Positions 53,562-61,773 of a DNA stretch of 64,000 bases are shown here, in pieces. This DNA is from Deltaproteobacteria bacterium (GTDB lineage Bacteria; Myxococcota_A; UBA796; GCA-2862545). The stretch spans positions 1-64,000 of the forward strand of contig JAFGVK010000002.1 in NCBI GenBank assembly GCA_016938035.1, given 5' to 3'. The notes under the pieces were generated by a model, which did no database searches, was not told the DNA's origin, and saw nothing but the letters and a program-made list of their open reading frames with translations. How positions within the stretch are numbered: the first letter of the stretch is position 1; every line of letters begins with the position of its first letter. Made by a program: the position numbers and the translations under genes.

Positions 53562-54230
53562 ATGGCGAGACAGCAGGTGCTGGTGGTGGGCTTGGGGCAA
53601 TTCGGCATGGCGCTCGCCGAGTCCCTCTCCCGGCTTGGGACTGAGGTGGTGGCGGTGGACCACCGCCCGGAGCGGGTGCAACTCGCGGCGTCCATCGTCT
53701 CCGAGGCGGTGACGATGGACGCGATGGACGAGGCGGAGCTGGGCCGCCTGCGCCCTGGCGCTCGCGACCTGTGCGTGTGTGCCATCGGGGACGAGAACCG
53801 CGAGGCCTCGATCATCGTCACCGCGATGCTCCGTCAGATGGGCGCGAAGCGGCTGGTCGCGCGCACCACCGACGAGATGCATGAGCGGATCCTCCGCCTG
53901 GTGGGCGCCCACGAGGTGCTCAACCCCGAGCGCCTGTCGGGGGAGCGCCTCGCGGCCCGCCTTGCCTATCAGGGGCTGATTGAGGTGGTCCCCCTGGGCG
54001 ACGATCTGTTCCTTACCGAGCTCAAGGCCCCCGCCAGCACCTGGGGCCGGAGCCTGGCTCAGCTCCACCTGCCCCACCGCTTCCAGCTCACGGTGCTGGC
54101 GGTGCGGCGGAAGGTCGACGGGGCGGGGGTGGTGCTCATGCCCGCAGCCGGTCTGGTGCTGGCCTCGGGGGACATGCTGGTGACCGCGGGTCCGCAGGGC
54201 GCGGCGCAGCGCCTCGCGAAGGAGGGCTGA
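53562..54230 (+). CDS. KtrA-type potassium uptake regulatory subunit
   Basis: The 222-residue cytoplasmic protein has an N-terminal RCK/TrkA-N Rossmann domain (VLVVGLGQFGMALAESL, VVAVDHRPERV) and a C-terminal TrkA-C domain (about 140-222). Length equals that of KtrA. It binds ATP/ADP or NAD(H) and gates the adjacent KtrB channel. The following gene starts two bases after its stop, giving a three-gene operon. Confidence 0.9.
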   Translation: MARQQVLVVGLGQFGMALAESLSRLGTEVVAVDHRPERVQLAASIVSEAVTMDAMDEAELGRLRPGARDLCVCAIGDENREASIIVTAMLRQMGAKRLVARTTDEMHERILRLVGAHEVLNPERLSGERLAARLAYQGLIEVVPLGDDLFLTELKAPASTWGRSLAQLHLPHRFQLTVLAVRRKVDGAGVVLMPAAGLVLASGDMLVTAGPQGAAQRLAKEG

Positions 54231-54231
54231 G

Positions 54232-55137
54232 ATGAGGCCCTCCGCAGAGGCCCGCTTCGGCCTGATCGCGCTGGTCGGCCTGCAGCTGATGACCTCGCTG
54301 GGGGGCGTCGCCCTGCTGGGGCGGATGAGCCCGGCGGTGGAGCGGATCCTCACCGAGAACGTGTACTCCACCGAGGCGGTGGAGGAGATGCTGTTCAGCC
54401 TCGCGGCGGGCGAGGGGGACCCGGAGGCCTTCCACGCCGCGTTGGAGCGGGCGAGGAGCAACATCACCGAGGTGGAGGAGTTCGATCTGATCGACATCGT
54501 CGAGCAGAAGGCGGCGCTGGCTGTGGCGGGGGATGGCCCCGCGAAGGTCGCCGCTGCGCAGGCGCTGCGGGAGCTGGGGGAGGTCAACAGGGCCTCGATG
54601 ACCCGCGCAGACCGCGAGGCCACTCAGCTGGGGCTGGCGGGGGCCTGGGCCATGTCTCTGCTCGGGGTCGTCGCCTTCCTGGTGAGCCTGGTGGTGTGGG
54701 GTAGGCTCCAGGCGAGGCTGCTGGCCCCGGTGCTGGAGGTGGACGCGGTGCTGAGCGCGGTGCGAGCAGGAGACTCGCACAGGCGCTGCGCGGGGGTCGC
54801 GGTCTCGCTCCAAGGGGGGAGGCTGCTGGGCAACCTCAACTGGCTCCTCGACCGGCGGGTGGTCGCCCCAGAGGCACAAGAGGACCCCCGCCTGCGCGCC
54901 GCGGTGGTGGGGCTGGTGGATCGCTGGACCGACCGGCCGGTGGTGCTGTCTGACGGGGCGGGGGCGCTGGTGGCGGTGAACGCGTCTGGGCTGGAGCTGC
55001 TCCGTGGCGCGGGCGGCCCTGCGGCGATCGCGGCGGAGCTCGCGGGGGACTCGCCCCCCGAGGACTGGGCCCGCAGCCCGCTCCCGGGCGGCCTGTGGCT
55101 TGGGGAGGGGCCCGCTCAGCCGACCGCGGGAGGATAG
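54232..55137 (+). CDS. Two-TM sensor-like membrane protein in the ktr operon
   Basis: The 301-residue protein has a TM helix near residues 8-28, a helical extracytoplasmic region of about 100 residues (EMLFSLAAGEGDPEAFHAAL), a second TM (about 138-160) and a cytoplasmic part with LVDRWTDRPVVLSDGAGALVAVNASGLELLRG, which resembles the start of a PAS domain. There is no kinase or methyl-accepting domain. It starts two bases after ktrA, so it may sense conditions for K+ uptake; this is inference from position. Confidence 0.65.
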   Translation: MRPSAEARFGLIALVGLQLMTSLGGVALLGRMSPAVERILTENVYSTEAVEEMLFSLAAGEGDPEAFHAALERARSNITEVEEFDLIDIVEQKAALAVAGDGPAKVAAAQALRELGEVNRASMTRADREATQLGLAGAWAMSLLGVVAFLVSLVVWGRLQARLLAPVLEVDAVLSAVRAGDSHRRCAGVAVSLQGGRLLGNLNWLLDRRVVAPEAQEDPRLRAAVVGLVDRWTDRPVVLSDGAGALVAVNASGLELLRGAGGPAAIAAELAGDSPPEDWARSPLPGGLWLGEGPAQPTAGG

Positions 55138-55156
55138 GCTCACCACGCGGGTCACC

Positions 55157-55330
55157 GGTCCGTCAGCCGGACGGTATCACAGGACGCGCTTCATTATTCA
55201 AGAGGAACTATCTGGTGAAGTCGCTCGTCGAGCCTTCCAGGGTGTAGAGGGGCGCCGGGTCGCCAGGCCTGTCGACGTGTGGCTGCCGTTCCTTTGGGAG
55301 GAAGTGTACTTTTGTGCGCGACGAGGGTAG
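55157..55330 (+). repeat. Copy B of the 174-bp dispersed repeat family
   Basis: This is exactly 174 bp from GGTCCGTCAGCCGG to GACGAGGGTAG, in the same sense as the ktr operon and 20 bases after its last stop. Compared with copy C (61366-61539) it differs at about 41 bases and has no indels. The MKL frame reads VKSLVEPSRV and then a TAG, so that frame is broken here. No transposase is near. Confidence 0.75.
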
Positions 55331-55379
55331 GAGACAGGACCCGCGTCGAGAGGCCACCGAATCGGTGCCAGAGGAGCCC

Positions 55380-56048
55380 ATGCGCGCAGAACCCTACGTC
55401 ACGCCCGACACGCTGCCCGTCCGCACCGCCGCCTGGCTGGAGCAGGTCCGAGGTGCGGTGGCCCCGCGCCCCTGGCTGCGCCTGGACCCCTCGCGCTGCG
55501 CCCTGCTGGTGGTGGACATGAACCGCTACTTCGCCCACCCCGACGGGGCCTCGTACCTCCCGGCCTCTGCGGCGGTGCTGCCCCGGATCCTGTCGCTGCT
55601 CGGCGCGTGGCGGGAGCTAGGCGCCCCGGTCGCCTTCACTCGACACGGGCACCGTGGGCCGGGCGACGCCGGGATGCTGGGGCGCTTCTACCGTGGCTGG
55701 ATCCGCGCCGACCAGCCAGAGGCGGAGCTGCTGCCCGAGCTGTCGCCTCGCGAGGGCGAGGCGGTGTTCCCCAAGACCACCTACGACGCCTTCCTCGGCA
55801 CCGGGCTGGAGAGCTGGCTGCAGGCGCGTGGGGTGGACCAGGTGCTGATCACCGGGGTGCTCACGCAGATGTGCTGCGAGACGAGCGCCCGCGCCGCCTT
55901 CACCAGGGGCTTCGAGGTGTATCTGCCGGCGGACGGCACCGCCACCACCCACGAGGCGACCCACCTCTGCTCCCTGACCGGCCTCGCCGGTGCGGTCGCG
56001 GTGGTGATGTCGACCGAGGAGGTCCTGGCGACGTGCGCGAGGTCCTGA
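55380..56048 (+). CDS. Isochorismatase-family cysteine hydrolase
   Basis: The 222-residue protein starts at an ATG with GAGGAG upstream and has the family triad: Asp46 (LLVVDMNRY), Lys132 (FPKTTYDAF) and Cys165 (LTQMCCETSARAA) with the cis-peptide region ITGVLTQ. Members hydrolyse isochorismate, nicotinamide or carbamoyl compounds; lack of siderophore genes nearby argues against isochorismate. The downstream flavoprotein gene overlaps it by sixteen bases. Confidence 0.85.
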   Translation: MRAEPYVTPDTLPVRTAAWLEQVRGAVAPRPWLRLDPSRCALLVVDMNRYFAHPDGASYLPASAAVLPRILSLLGAWRELGAPVAFTRHGHRGPGDAGMLGRFYRGWIRADQPEAELLPELSPREGEAVFPKTTYDAFLGTGLESWLQARGVDQVLITGVLTQMCCETSARAAFTRGFEVYLPADGTATTHEATHLCSLTGLAGAVAVVMSTEEVLATCARS

Positions 56049-56860
56049 TCATCGGCGCGGGCCCCGCGGGGGTCGCCGCCGCGGTGCAGCTTCGCCGCCT
56101 GGGCAGGGGGGTGCGGCTGGTGGACCGCTCCGGGCGGGCGGGAGGGCTGGTGGAGCAGGCCTGGCGGGTCGAGAACCACCCCCTGCTGCCGCCCACCCCG
56201 GGGCCGCAGGTGGCGGCGCTGCTCCGGGAGCACCTGGCTCGCTTCGGCCTGAGGGTGGAGCGGCGCGAGGTCCAGCGCCTGCGGCGGGAGGGCGAGCGCT
56301 GGGTGGCGGAGTGTTCACAGGGCGCGGTGGAGGCTGAGCAGGTGGTTCTGGCCTGCGGCACCGCTCCCGCCCCGCTCTGGCTGGCGGACGGGACCCTGAT
56401 CCCCGATCTCAGCGCCCGCGCCCTGCTCGCGGCCGGGGTTCCGGGCAGGGCGCTGGTGGTGGGCGGCGGCGAGGCGGCCCTCGATCAGGCCCTCACGCTG
56501 GCGGACGCGGGGGTGGAGGTGCTGGTGGCGGTGCGCGGCGGGTCCTTGCGGGCGAGGGGGCGACTGGTGGCGGCGGTGGACGCCCACCCTGGCGTCTCCG
56601 TGGGGTATTGGCTCACGCTGGCGGCGGCGGAGGGGCGCCTGCGCCTTAGCGACGGTCGGTGGTGGGACGACCCGGTGCTCCCTGCGGTGGGCAGGGTGCC
56701 CCTCCCGCTGCTGGACGTGTTACCCGGCCCGGCCCTGCACCTCGTCGGCGACGCTGCGCGAGGGACCCTGGGGCAAGTGGGCATAGCGATCGGGGACGGG
56801 CTCGCGGTGGCGGGCCGCATCGGAGGCAGCGGTGAGGATCCTGAGCACACAGGGCAATGA
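56033..56860 (+). CDS. FAD/NAD(P)-dependent oxidoreductase, thioredoxin-reductase-like
   Basis: The 275-residue protein starts at GTG 56033 after GGAGG (ten bases). It has an FAD-binding GAGPAGVAAAVQL, a second Rossmann motif VVGGGEAALDQALTLA and a late LHLVGDAARGTLGQVGIAIGDG like the FAD-flavin motif of thioredoxin reductases. No CxxC redox pair is seen, so it is not a classical thioredoxin reductase. It is short for the family. It overlaps both neighbours, implying a tightly coupled three-gene operon. Confidence 0.8.
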   Translation: MREVLIIGAGPAGVAAAVQLRRLGRGVRLVDRSGRAGGLVEQAWRVENHPLLPPTPGPQVAALLREHLARFGLRVERREVQRLRREGERWVAECSQGAVEAEQVVLACGTAPAPLWLADGTLIPDLSARALLAAGVPGRALVVGGGEAALDQALTLADAGVEVLVAVRGGSLRARGRLVAAVDAHPGVSVGYWLTLAAAEGRLRLSDGRWWDDPVLPAVGRVPLPLLDVLPGPALHLVGDAARGTLGQVGIAIGDGLAVAGRIGGSGEDPEHTGQ

Positions 56861-57734
56861 CGAGCTGGCACGGGTCTTTGTGGCCGAGCTGGGCGCGGGG
56901 CGGCGGCTGGAGTTCGTCGAGTCGCTCCAGCCCCCGCATACCCGCGACGAGAAATGGGTGCTGATCGTCTCCACCCTCCTCGGCTGCCCGGTGGGCTGCC
57001 CCTTCTGCGACGCGGGCGGTGGGTACAGAGGCAAGCTCTCGGGCGAGGACATCCTGGCGCAGATCACCTGGCTGATCGCGCGGCGGTACCCCGATCTGCG
57101 CGTCCCCTCAAGAATGCTGAAGATCCAGCTCGCCAGGATGGGGGAGCCAGCACTCAACGATGGGGTGCTCGACGCGCTGGAGGCGCTGCCGTCCCGCATC
57201 GACGCTCCTGGGCTGCTACCGTCACTCTCCACGGTGGCGCCGATCAAGCCGGCCTTCTTCGAGCGGCTGGCAGACATCAAGCGCCGCGTCTATCCCAGCG
57301 GGAGGTTTCAGCTCCAGTTCTCGCTCCACACCACCGATCCCGCGCGACGGCGAGAGCTGGTGCCGATCCGCACCTGGAGCTTCGCCGAGATGGCGGCCTA
57401 TGGCGAGTCCTTCCGCGGCCCCGGCGACCGGCTGGTGACGCTCAATTTTGCCGCGGCGGCGGACTCTCCGTTGGATCCTTCCGCCTTGCTGGAGCACTTC
57501 GATCCGGAGCACTTCCTGGTGAAGCTCACCCCGATCAACCCCACCAGGCGGGCTGGCGAGCGGGGGCTGGTGAGCGCGATAGACCCAGAGGATCACGCCC
57601 GCAACGCAGCGCTGGTCGAGGGGTTCGAGCGCGCTGGCTACCGCACGATTCTCTCGATCGGCGAGCTGGACGAGAACCGTATAGGATCCAATTGCGGGAT
57701 GTACCTGGACCGCTACGAGGCAGCGGAGGCGTGA
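56832..57734 (+). CDS. RlmN/Cfr-like radical SAM protein
   Basis: The 300-residue protein has CPVGCPFC (Cys52, 56, 59), the CxxxCxxC cluster of radical SAM enzymes, followed by DILAQITWLI as in RlmN. It ends IGSNCGMYLDR, where Cys288 fits the methyl-carrying cysteine of RlmN/Cfr (ACGQL in RlmN). The N-terminal substrate-recognition domain of RlmN is largely missing. It may methylate RNA or another substrate. GTG 56832 overlaps the flavoprotein gene by 29 bases. Confidence 0.8.
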   Translation: MRILSTQGNDELARVFVAELGAGRRLEFVESLQPPHTRDEKWVLIVSTLLGCPVGCPFCDAGGGYRGKLSGEDILAQITWLIARRYPDLRVPSRMLKIQLARMGEPALNDGVLDALEALPSRIDAPGLLPSLSTVAPIKPAFFERLADIKRRVYPSGRFQLQFSLHTTDPARRRELVPIRTWSFAEMAAYGESFRGPGDRLVTLNFAAAADSPLDPSALLEHFDPEHFLVKLTPINPTRRAGERGLVSAIDPEDHARNAALVEGFERAGYRTILSIGELDENRIGSNCGMYLDRYEAAEA

Positions 57735-57854
57735 TCCCCGAGGGGCCCGCGTCGCGGCGGCCCCGCGCCTTGGTCATCGGCGAGCGATAGCGATAGCTGA
57801 CAGCGCGACCTCCCCCTGGGGCCGCCTCATTCTCTTGGACAAACGGAGCTGTTT

Positions 57855-59729
57855 ATGGACCTCCAGGCGATGCTGGCCAACGGAGAGATCGAGGCCTTCA
57901 ACAAGGCCCGCGACGAGGTGAGACGGGTCGAGCTGTTCGCGGCGGACCTCCCCGGCGCCCCCATGGCGCGGGCCGACCTGAGCGGGGCCGACATGGCCAA
58001 GTCCGACCTCTCAGAGGCGGACCTCACCGGCGCGACGCTGGTGAAGGCGAACCTCTCGGGCATCGACGGGGGGCAGCTGAAGCTGACTCAGGCCCTCGCG
58101 GTGCGGGTCAACCTCGGCGAGGCCTGGCTGGAGGAGGCTGATCTGAGCGGTGGCGACTTCACCAAGGCCAACTTCACCGAGGCGAGCCTCTCGCGAACTG
58201 TCGCGGTGGGGGCGGTCTTCACCAGGGCGAACCTCAAGCAAGCGGAGGCCCGCGAGGCGCGCTGGGAGGGGGCGGACCTGCGCGAGGCCCAGATCAACGG
58301 GGCGGACTTCACCGGGGCGGTGCTCTCGGGTGCTATCCTCTCCGAGGCGCACGGGGCGCGGGTGCAGCTCCAGGGGGCCCGGCTGGATCGCTGCGAGGCG
58401 GTCAACGCCCGGCTCGCGGGGGCACAGCTCCAGGGGGCGGACCTGACCGGGGCGCGGATGGCGGGGGTCAACCTGGTGGGCGCGGACCTGACCGGGGCGC
58501 GGATGGCGGGCTGCGACCTGACCGGGGCCAACCTGCAGGACGCGATCCTGGCAGGCGCGGACCTGACCGGGGCGGTGCTGGCAGGCGCGGCCCTCGACGG
58601 GGTGGCGCTCGACGGGATCTCGCTGGAGGAGGTGGACCTGACCGGCCTGGACCCCAGGCTGCTGGGGCTGGATCAGGACCGCATCGACGCGCTGGCTGCG
58701 TGGGGGGCGGTCTACGATCCCGACGGGCCCGTGCTGATGGAGGGGGTGGTGGCCGCGCGCTCCGGCGACACCGTGGCGGTGGCGTGGCGCAACCCGGAGC
58801 CCAGCGACGACGAGCCGGTGGAGCCCGAGGTCGGCGAGGAGCCCCCTGCGATCCCCGCTACCGTCCGCTGGGCGGTGGTGCGCGGAGACGCGCGGGTGCA
58901 GGGGGTGCTGCCCTTCGCTGAGGACGAGCTGCTCTCGATCAGCCTCGCGGCCGACGGGGAGATCTTCCGCCTGCTGGCGGTGCAGCGTCGCCCGGTGGGC
59001 GTCTTCCTCCTCTCGTGGGAGCTCACCCTGGCGGGGGCCTCGATCCCGGTGATGGTGCCGCTTGGCTACGCGCCGATGGCCTCGCCGGTGCTCGCGGTGA
59101 TCGACCGCAAGACCTGGCTGTGGGGGCTGTCCTCGCGAGGTCCAGGCCTGGTGGCGCAGCAGCTGGTCGAGGGCCGACTGGAGACGGGCTTCACCGCCAA
59201 GCTGCAAACCGCGCGCGCCTTCCTGGGCGCCAACCGCCCGGTGCTGGAGAGCAAGGGGGGGGTGCTGATCGGCGCGGACACCGAGGGCGCGTGGGAGCCG
59301 CTGCGAGTGCCCGCGAGCTTCCCCGGTGATCGAGGCGCCGCCACGGCGCTGGGCGACAAGATCCTGGTCGCCTGGGTCGAGCCTCGCGTCAGCGACGAGC
59401 GCCCCGGTGGGATGCGCGCGGCGTGGATCTCGCGGCGGGAGCCGGTGGTGGAGAGGATCTGGGGCTGGGAGTCCAGGGTCGAGAGCCTGTCGCTGTGGAC
59501 CGAGGGCGAGCGCACCTGGATGCTGTGGACCGAGCCCGGCGGGGTGCGGGCCGCCTGCCCGCCCGAGCAGGAGCGGATCGAGCTGCCGCTGCTCCGGGGA
59601 GAGGATGCCTTCTTCGGTGGCGGCACCGCCCCGGTGGTGGTGGCCGCGGCGGCCATGGGGGGCGGGAGGCTCCTCGATCTCGACGGTACCGTGCTGGGGC
59701 GGATCGCTCCCGCGTGGCGCGAGGACTGA
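57855..59729 (+). CDS. Pentapeptide-repeat protein with C-terminal beta-rich domain
   Basis: The 624-residue protein has residues about 35-260 made of A(D/N)LxG pentapeptides (GADLTGARMAGVNLVGADL), forming a right-handed quadrilateral beta helix. The remaining 350 residues show repeated beta-strand units (VRWAVVRGDARVQGVLPF, DKILVAWVEP, TWMLWTEPGGVRAA) suggestive of a beta-propeller. No signal peptide is seen, so it is probably cytoplasmic. Pentapeptide proteins may mimic DNA or act as scaffolds; function unknown here. Confidence 0.8.
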   Translation: MDLQAMLANGEIEAFNKARDEVRRVELFAADLPGAPMARADLSGADMAKSDLSEADLTGATLVKANLSGIDGGQLKLTQALAVRVNLGEAWLEEADLSGGDFTKANFTEASLSRTVAVGAVFTRANLKQAEAREARWEGADLREAQINGADFTGAVLSGAILSEAHGARVQLQGARLDRCEAVNARLAGAQLQGADLTGARMAGVNLVGADLTGARMAGCDLTGANLQDAILAGADLTGAVLAGAALDGVALDGISLEEVDLTGLDPRLLGLDQDRIDALAAWGAVYDPDGPVLMEGVVAARSGDTVAVAWRNPEPSDDEPVEPEVGEEPPAIPATVRWAVVRGDARVQGVLPFAEDELLSISLAADGEIFRLLAVQRRPVGVFLLSWELTLAGASIPVMVPLGYAPMASPVLAVIDRKTWLWGLSSRGPGLVAQQLVEGRLETGFTAKLQTARAFLGANRPVLESKGGVLIGADTEGAWEPLRVPASFPGDRGAATALGDKILVAWVEPRVSDERPGGMRAAWISRREPVVERIWGWESRVESLSLWTEGERTWMLWTEPGGVRAACPPEQERIELPLLRGEDAFFGGGTAPVVVAAAAMGGGRLLDLDGTVLGRIAPAWRED

Positions 59730-59760
59730 ACACCGGGTACCATCGACCAGGGAGTGCGCC

Positions 59761-60915
59761 GTGAACCCATGGGACCTGCCAGAGCCTAGAGCCCTCAACA
59801 AGGACGGTGTCGCCGAGCCAGGGGCACCCCAGGTGCTGGATGACGACCTCCTCGACGCGCCGATGCCAGCGGGCCTGGGTGAGCCTCCTCCTGCTGCGGC
59901 GTCGGTCGTCGCGCCCCCCTCGCCATCGCTCGCGCCGCAGGCGGTGAGCGCGGCTCCCCCCTCGGCGGGGCCTGTGCCGCCGCGCACCTCTGGCGGCACC
60001 CGCCGGCGCAGGCTCCTCGACACCCAGACGCGCGCTCAGGCGGGCTACGGCCACGTGGCGGGTAGCCCGCTCCCTGGCGCTACCGAGACCCTCGACGGCC
60101 TGCTGGGGGAGGACGACGAGGAGGGCCTGGCGGCCGCCTACGGCCTCTCTGGCGAGCTCCCTGTCGAGGATATCCCAGAGGCGTCATCCGCCTCAGAGGT
60201 CGCCTCCGTCTCAGAGGTCGCCTCCGCCTCGGAGGTCGCCTCCGCCCCGGAGGTCGCCTCCGCCCCGCCCGAGGCGCCGGAGCCGGCGGTGGCACCAGCG
60301 CTGCCGGGGGCCGAGCCGCCGGACTCCGAGCGGTTGGTCCGCTCGGCGCCCGCAGCGGCGGAGGGCGCAGAGCCCCTCGCCGACGACCTGTTCGACGCCC
60401 ACCCCTGGTCGGGGGATGAGGCGCTGGAGGACGAGCCCGCGCCCCGCTCCCGCAAGGGGCTGCTGCTCGCTGGCCTCGCCGCCGCCGTGGTGGTGGTGGG
60501 CCTGCTGACGGTGATCGCCCTGGTGATGGGCGGGGTGCTGGTAGGAGCGAGCCGGCCCGCGGCCCCCGTGGCCCCGCCCGCCATCGAGCGGGCCGCCCCC
60601 GTCGCGCCCTCAGAGGTGCCCGCCGCGCCCGCGGAGGACGCCGGGCCCTCAGAGGTGCCCGCCGCCCCTGTAGAGGCAGCCGCGCCCGTGGAGGCGCCGG
60701 CCGCGCCCCCGCCTCCCGAGGCCGCCGCGCCGCCCCCCGAGGCCGCCGCGCCGCCCCCCGAGGCCGCCGCGCCGCCCCCCGCCGCCTCGCGCCCCGCCGA
60801 GGAGAAGAAGCGCGGAGGCGCTGGCCGCGGTGTCAAGAGGCCCCCGGCGCCAGCTCCCGAGCCCCCGCCCCCGCCCCCGCCCCCTGCAGACGACAACCCC
60901 TGGGGCGCGCTGTAG
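59761..60915 (+). CDS. Single-TM protein with low-complexity regions and terminal NPW motifs
   Basis: The 384-residue protein starts at GTG 59761 with GGAG upstream. It has a disordered acidic N-terminal region with SEVAS-type repeats (EVASVSEVASASEVASAPEV), one TM helix (about 238-262) after the basic RSRK, and an Ala/Pro-rich C-terminus with PPPEAAA repeats and many prolines. Both ends carry the same motif: VNPWDLPEP at the N-terminus and DDNPWGAL at the C-terminus. No enzyme domain is recognised. A membrane linker or adaptor is likely. Confidence 0.7.
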   Translation: MNPWDLPEPRALNKDGVAEPGAPQVLDDDLLDAPMPAGLGEPPPAAASVVAPPSPSLAPQAVSAAPPSAGPVPPRTSGGTRRRRLLDTQTRAQAGYGHVAGSPLPGATETLDGLLGEDDEEGLAAAYGLSGELPVEDIPEASSASEVASVSEVASASEVASAPEVASAPPEAPEPAVAPALPGAEPPDSERLVRSAPAAAEGAEPLADDLFDAHPWSGDEALEDEPAPRSRKGLLLAGLAAAVVVVGLLTVIALVMGGVLVGASRPAAPVAPPAIERAAPVAPSEVPAAPAEDAGPSEVPAAPVEAAAPVEAPAAPPPPEAAAPPPEAAAPPPEAAAPPPAASRPAEEKKRGGAGRGVKRPPAPAPEPPPPPPPPADDNPWGAL

Positions 60916-61304
60916 AGGGGGGGGCGGGCGCGCTGCTGGCACCGCTCCATTCGTCTACGGGTTCCGGAACGCTTGCCCCCAGGACGCCGTGGGCGGTGTC
61001 GGCCGCTCGCTGGGCTCGCCTGCGTCCGTCGCGTACGAGCGTTCGCTCCCTTCCACCTGCCCTACGGCGCCCTGGAGCCCAGCCCTCCACCCGTGGGAGC
61101 TCCAAGTCACTGCATCCAACCGGTGCTCCAGACAGGGCCCGCTGTCGCCACTGGGGACGGTAGACCGAGCCCTCTTGACCGGCGGGGATCTTGGTCCACT
61201 ATAACGTTAGGACAACAGTGCAAATTGGAGCGTTGACACGGGTCGTTCCACGGAGCCAGACGGGCAGAGCTGGGCTATGGGGTGATGCTCCGGATCGAGT
61301 GGGT
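60916..61304. other. Gene-free spacer at the edge of the second repeat island
   Basis: About 390 bases without a supported gene. Around 61020-61075, the word CGTCGCGTACGAGCG resembles one end of the 174-bp repeat and may be a decayed copy. TATAACGTTA near 61199 is an A+T-rich palindromic patch. Confidence 0.35.
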
Positions 61305-61481
61305 TCACGCGGACAGCGTCCCCCGGGGCACCGAGTCGCTGGCCGCTTGTCGCGCGTCGTTGTCCCCACGCTCGTCGCGTACCAACGTTTGCGTCCTCCC
61401 CAGGGAACGGCGGCCACAGGCCGATACTCCTGGCGACTCGGCGCCCGTTTGCACTCTGAAAGACTCCACGAGCAACTTCAT
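61305..61481 (-). CDS. Possible 58-codon small protein carried by the dispersed repeat (copy C)
   Basis: An ATG at 61481 opens MKLLVESFRVQTG...SLGRTQTLVRDER and stops at 61305. AGAA of CCACAAGAACC lies ten bases upstream; the homologous copies A and D read CCACAGGAA. Between copies A and C, substitutions fall mostly at the third position of this frame (about 20 versus 9 and 10), consistent with coding. Copy B breaks the frame with a stop. No protein family is recognised. It could be a real small protein of a selfish repeat or a chance frame. Confidence 0.35.
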   Translation of the reverse strand: MKLLVESFRVQTGAESPGVSACGRRSLGRTQTLVRDERGDNDARQAASDSVPRGTLSA

Positions 61482-61539
61482 CGAATGGTTCTTGTGGACG
61501 GATGAAGCTCGTCCTGTGAGCCTGTCCGGCGGATGGACC
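61366..61539 (-). repeat. Copy C of the 174-bp dispersed repeat family
   Basis: Exactly 174 bp, read on the minus strand from GGTCCATCCGCCGG to GACGAGCGTGG. It is uninterrupted at the position where copy A has the 141-bp element and so supplies the empty site. It contains the start of the small MKL frame. A truncated fourth copy (D) abuts it on the upstream side, in the same orientation. Confidence 0.8.
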
Positions 61540-61639
61540 GGTGCCCGTTTTCACACTGGAAGCTTCGACGAGCAACTTCATCGGATTGTTCCTGTGGATT
61601 GATGAAGATTGTCCTGTGAGACCATCCGGTGGATGGACC
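61540..61639 (-). repeat. Copy D: truncated unit abutting copy C head to tail
   Basis: About 100 bp matching the first part of the repeat (GGTCCATCCACCGGATGG to AACGGGC) and then passing directly into copy C. The shared word ACGGGCACCGGTCC at the junction suggests recombination or slippage. It repeats the RBS-like CCACAGGAA and an ATG with MKLLVEASSVK. Confidence 0.75.
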
Positions 61640-61700
61640 GGTGCCCCCTCCGCCGGCGCGCGGCGCCAGCTCCAGCGGGCGCGATCGGCTGCCTGTTCCC

Positions 61701-61729
61701 TTCCGACAACACCCCACTCGGGCTACAAA
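61701..61729 (+). promoter_or_regulatory. Weak sigma70-like promoter upstream of the ferritin-like gene
   Basis: TTCCGA (61701-61706) and TACAAA (61724-61729) are 17 bases apart and 45 bases before the ATG at 61774. The match to consensus is partial. Confidence 0.3.
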
Positions 61730-61773
61730 ACGGATATGCGGCAGTCACACTCAGTCCCACCGTGGAGAGAACC

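Noticed and set aside
55157-55330. Alternative GPSAG...EVARR frame of the dispersed repeat as the coding frame
   Set aside because: It is open and similar in A, B and C, but no start codon lies near in A or B, and between A and C substitutions fall mainly on first positions of that frame, fitting the MKL frame better.
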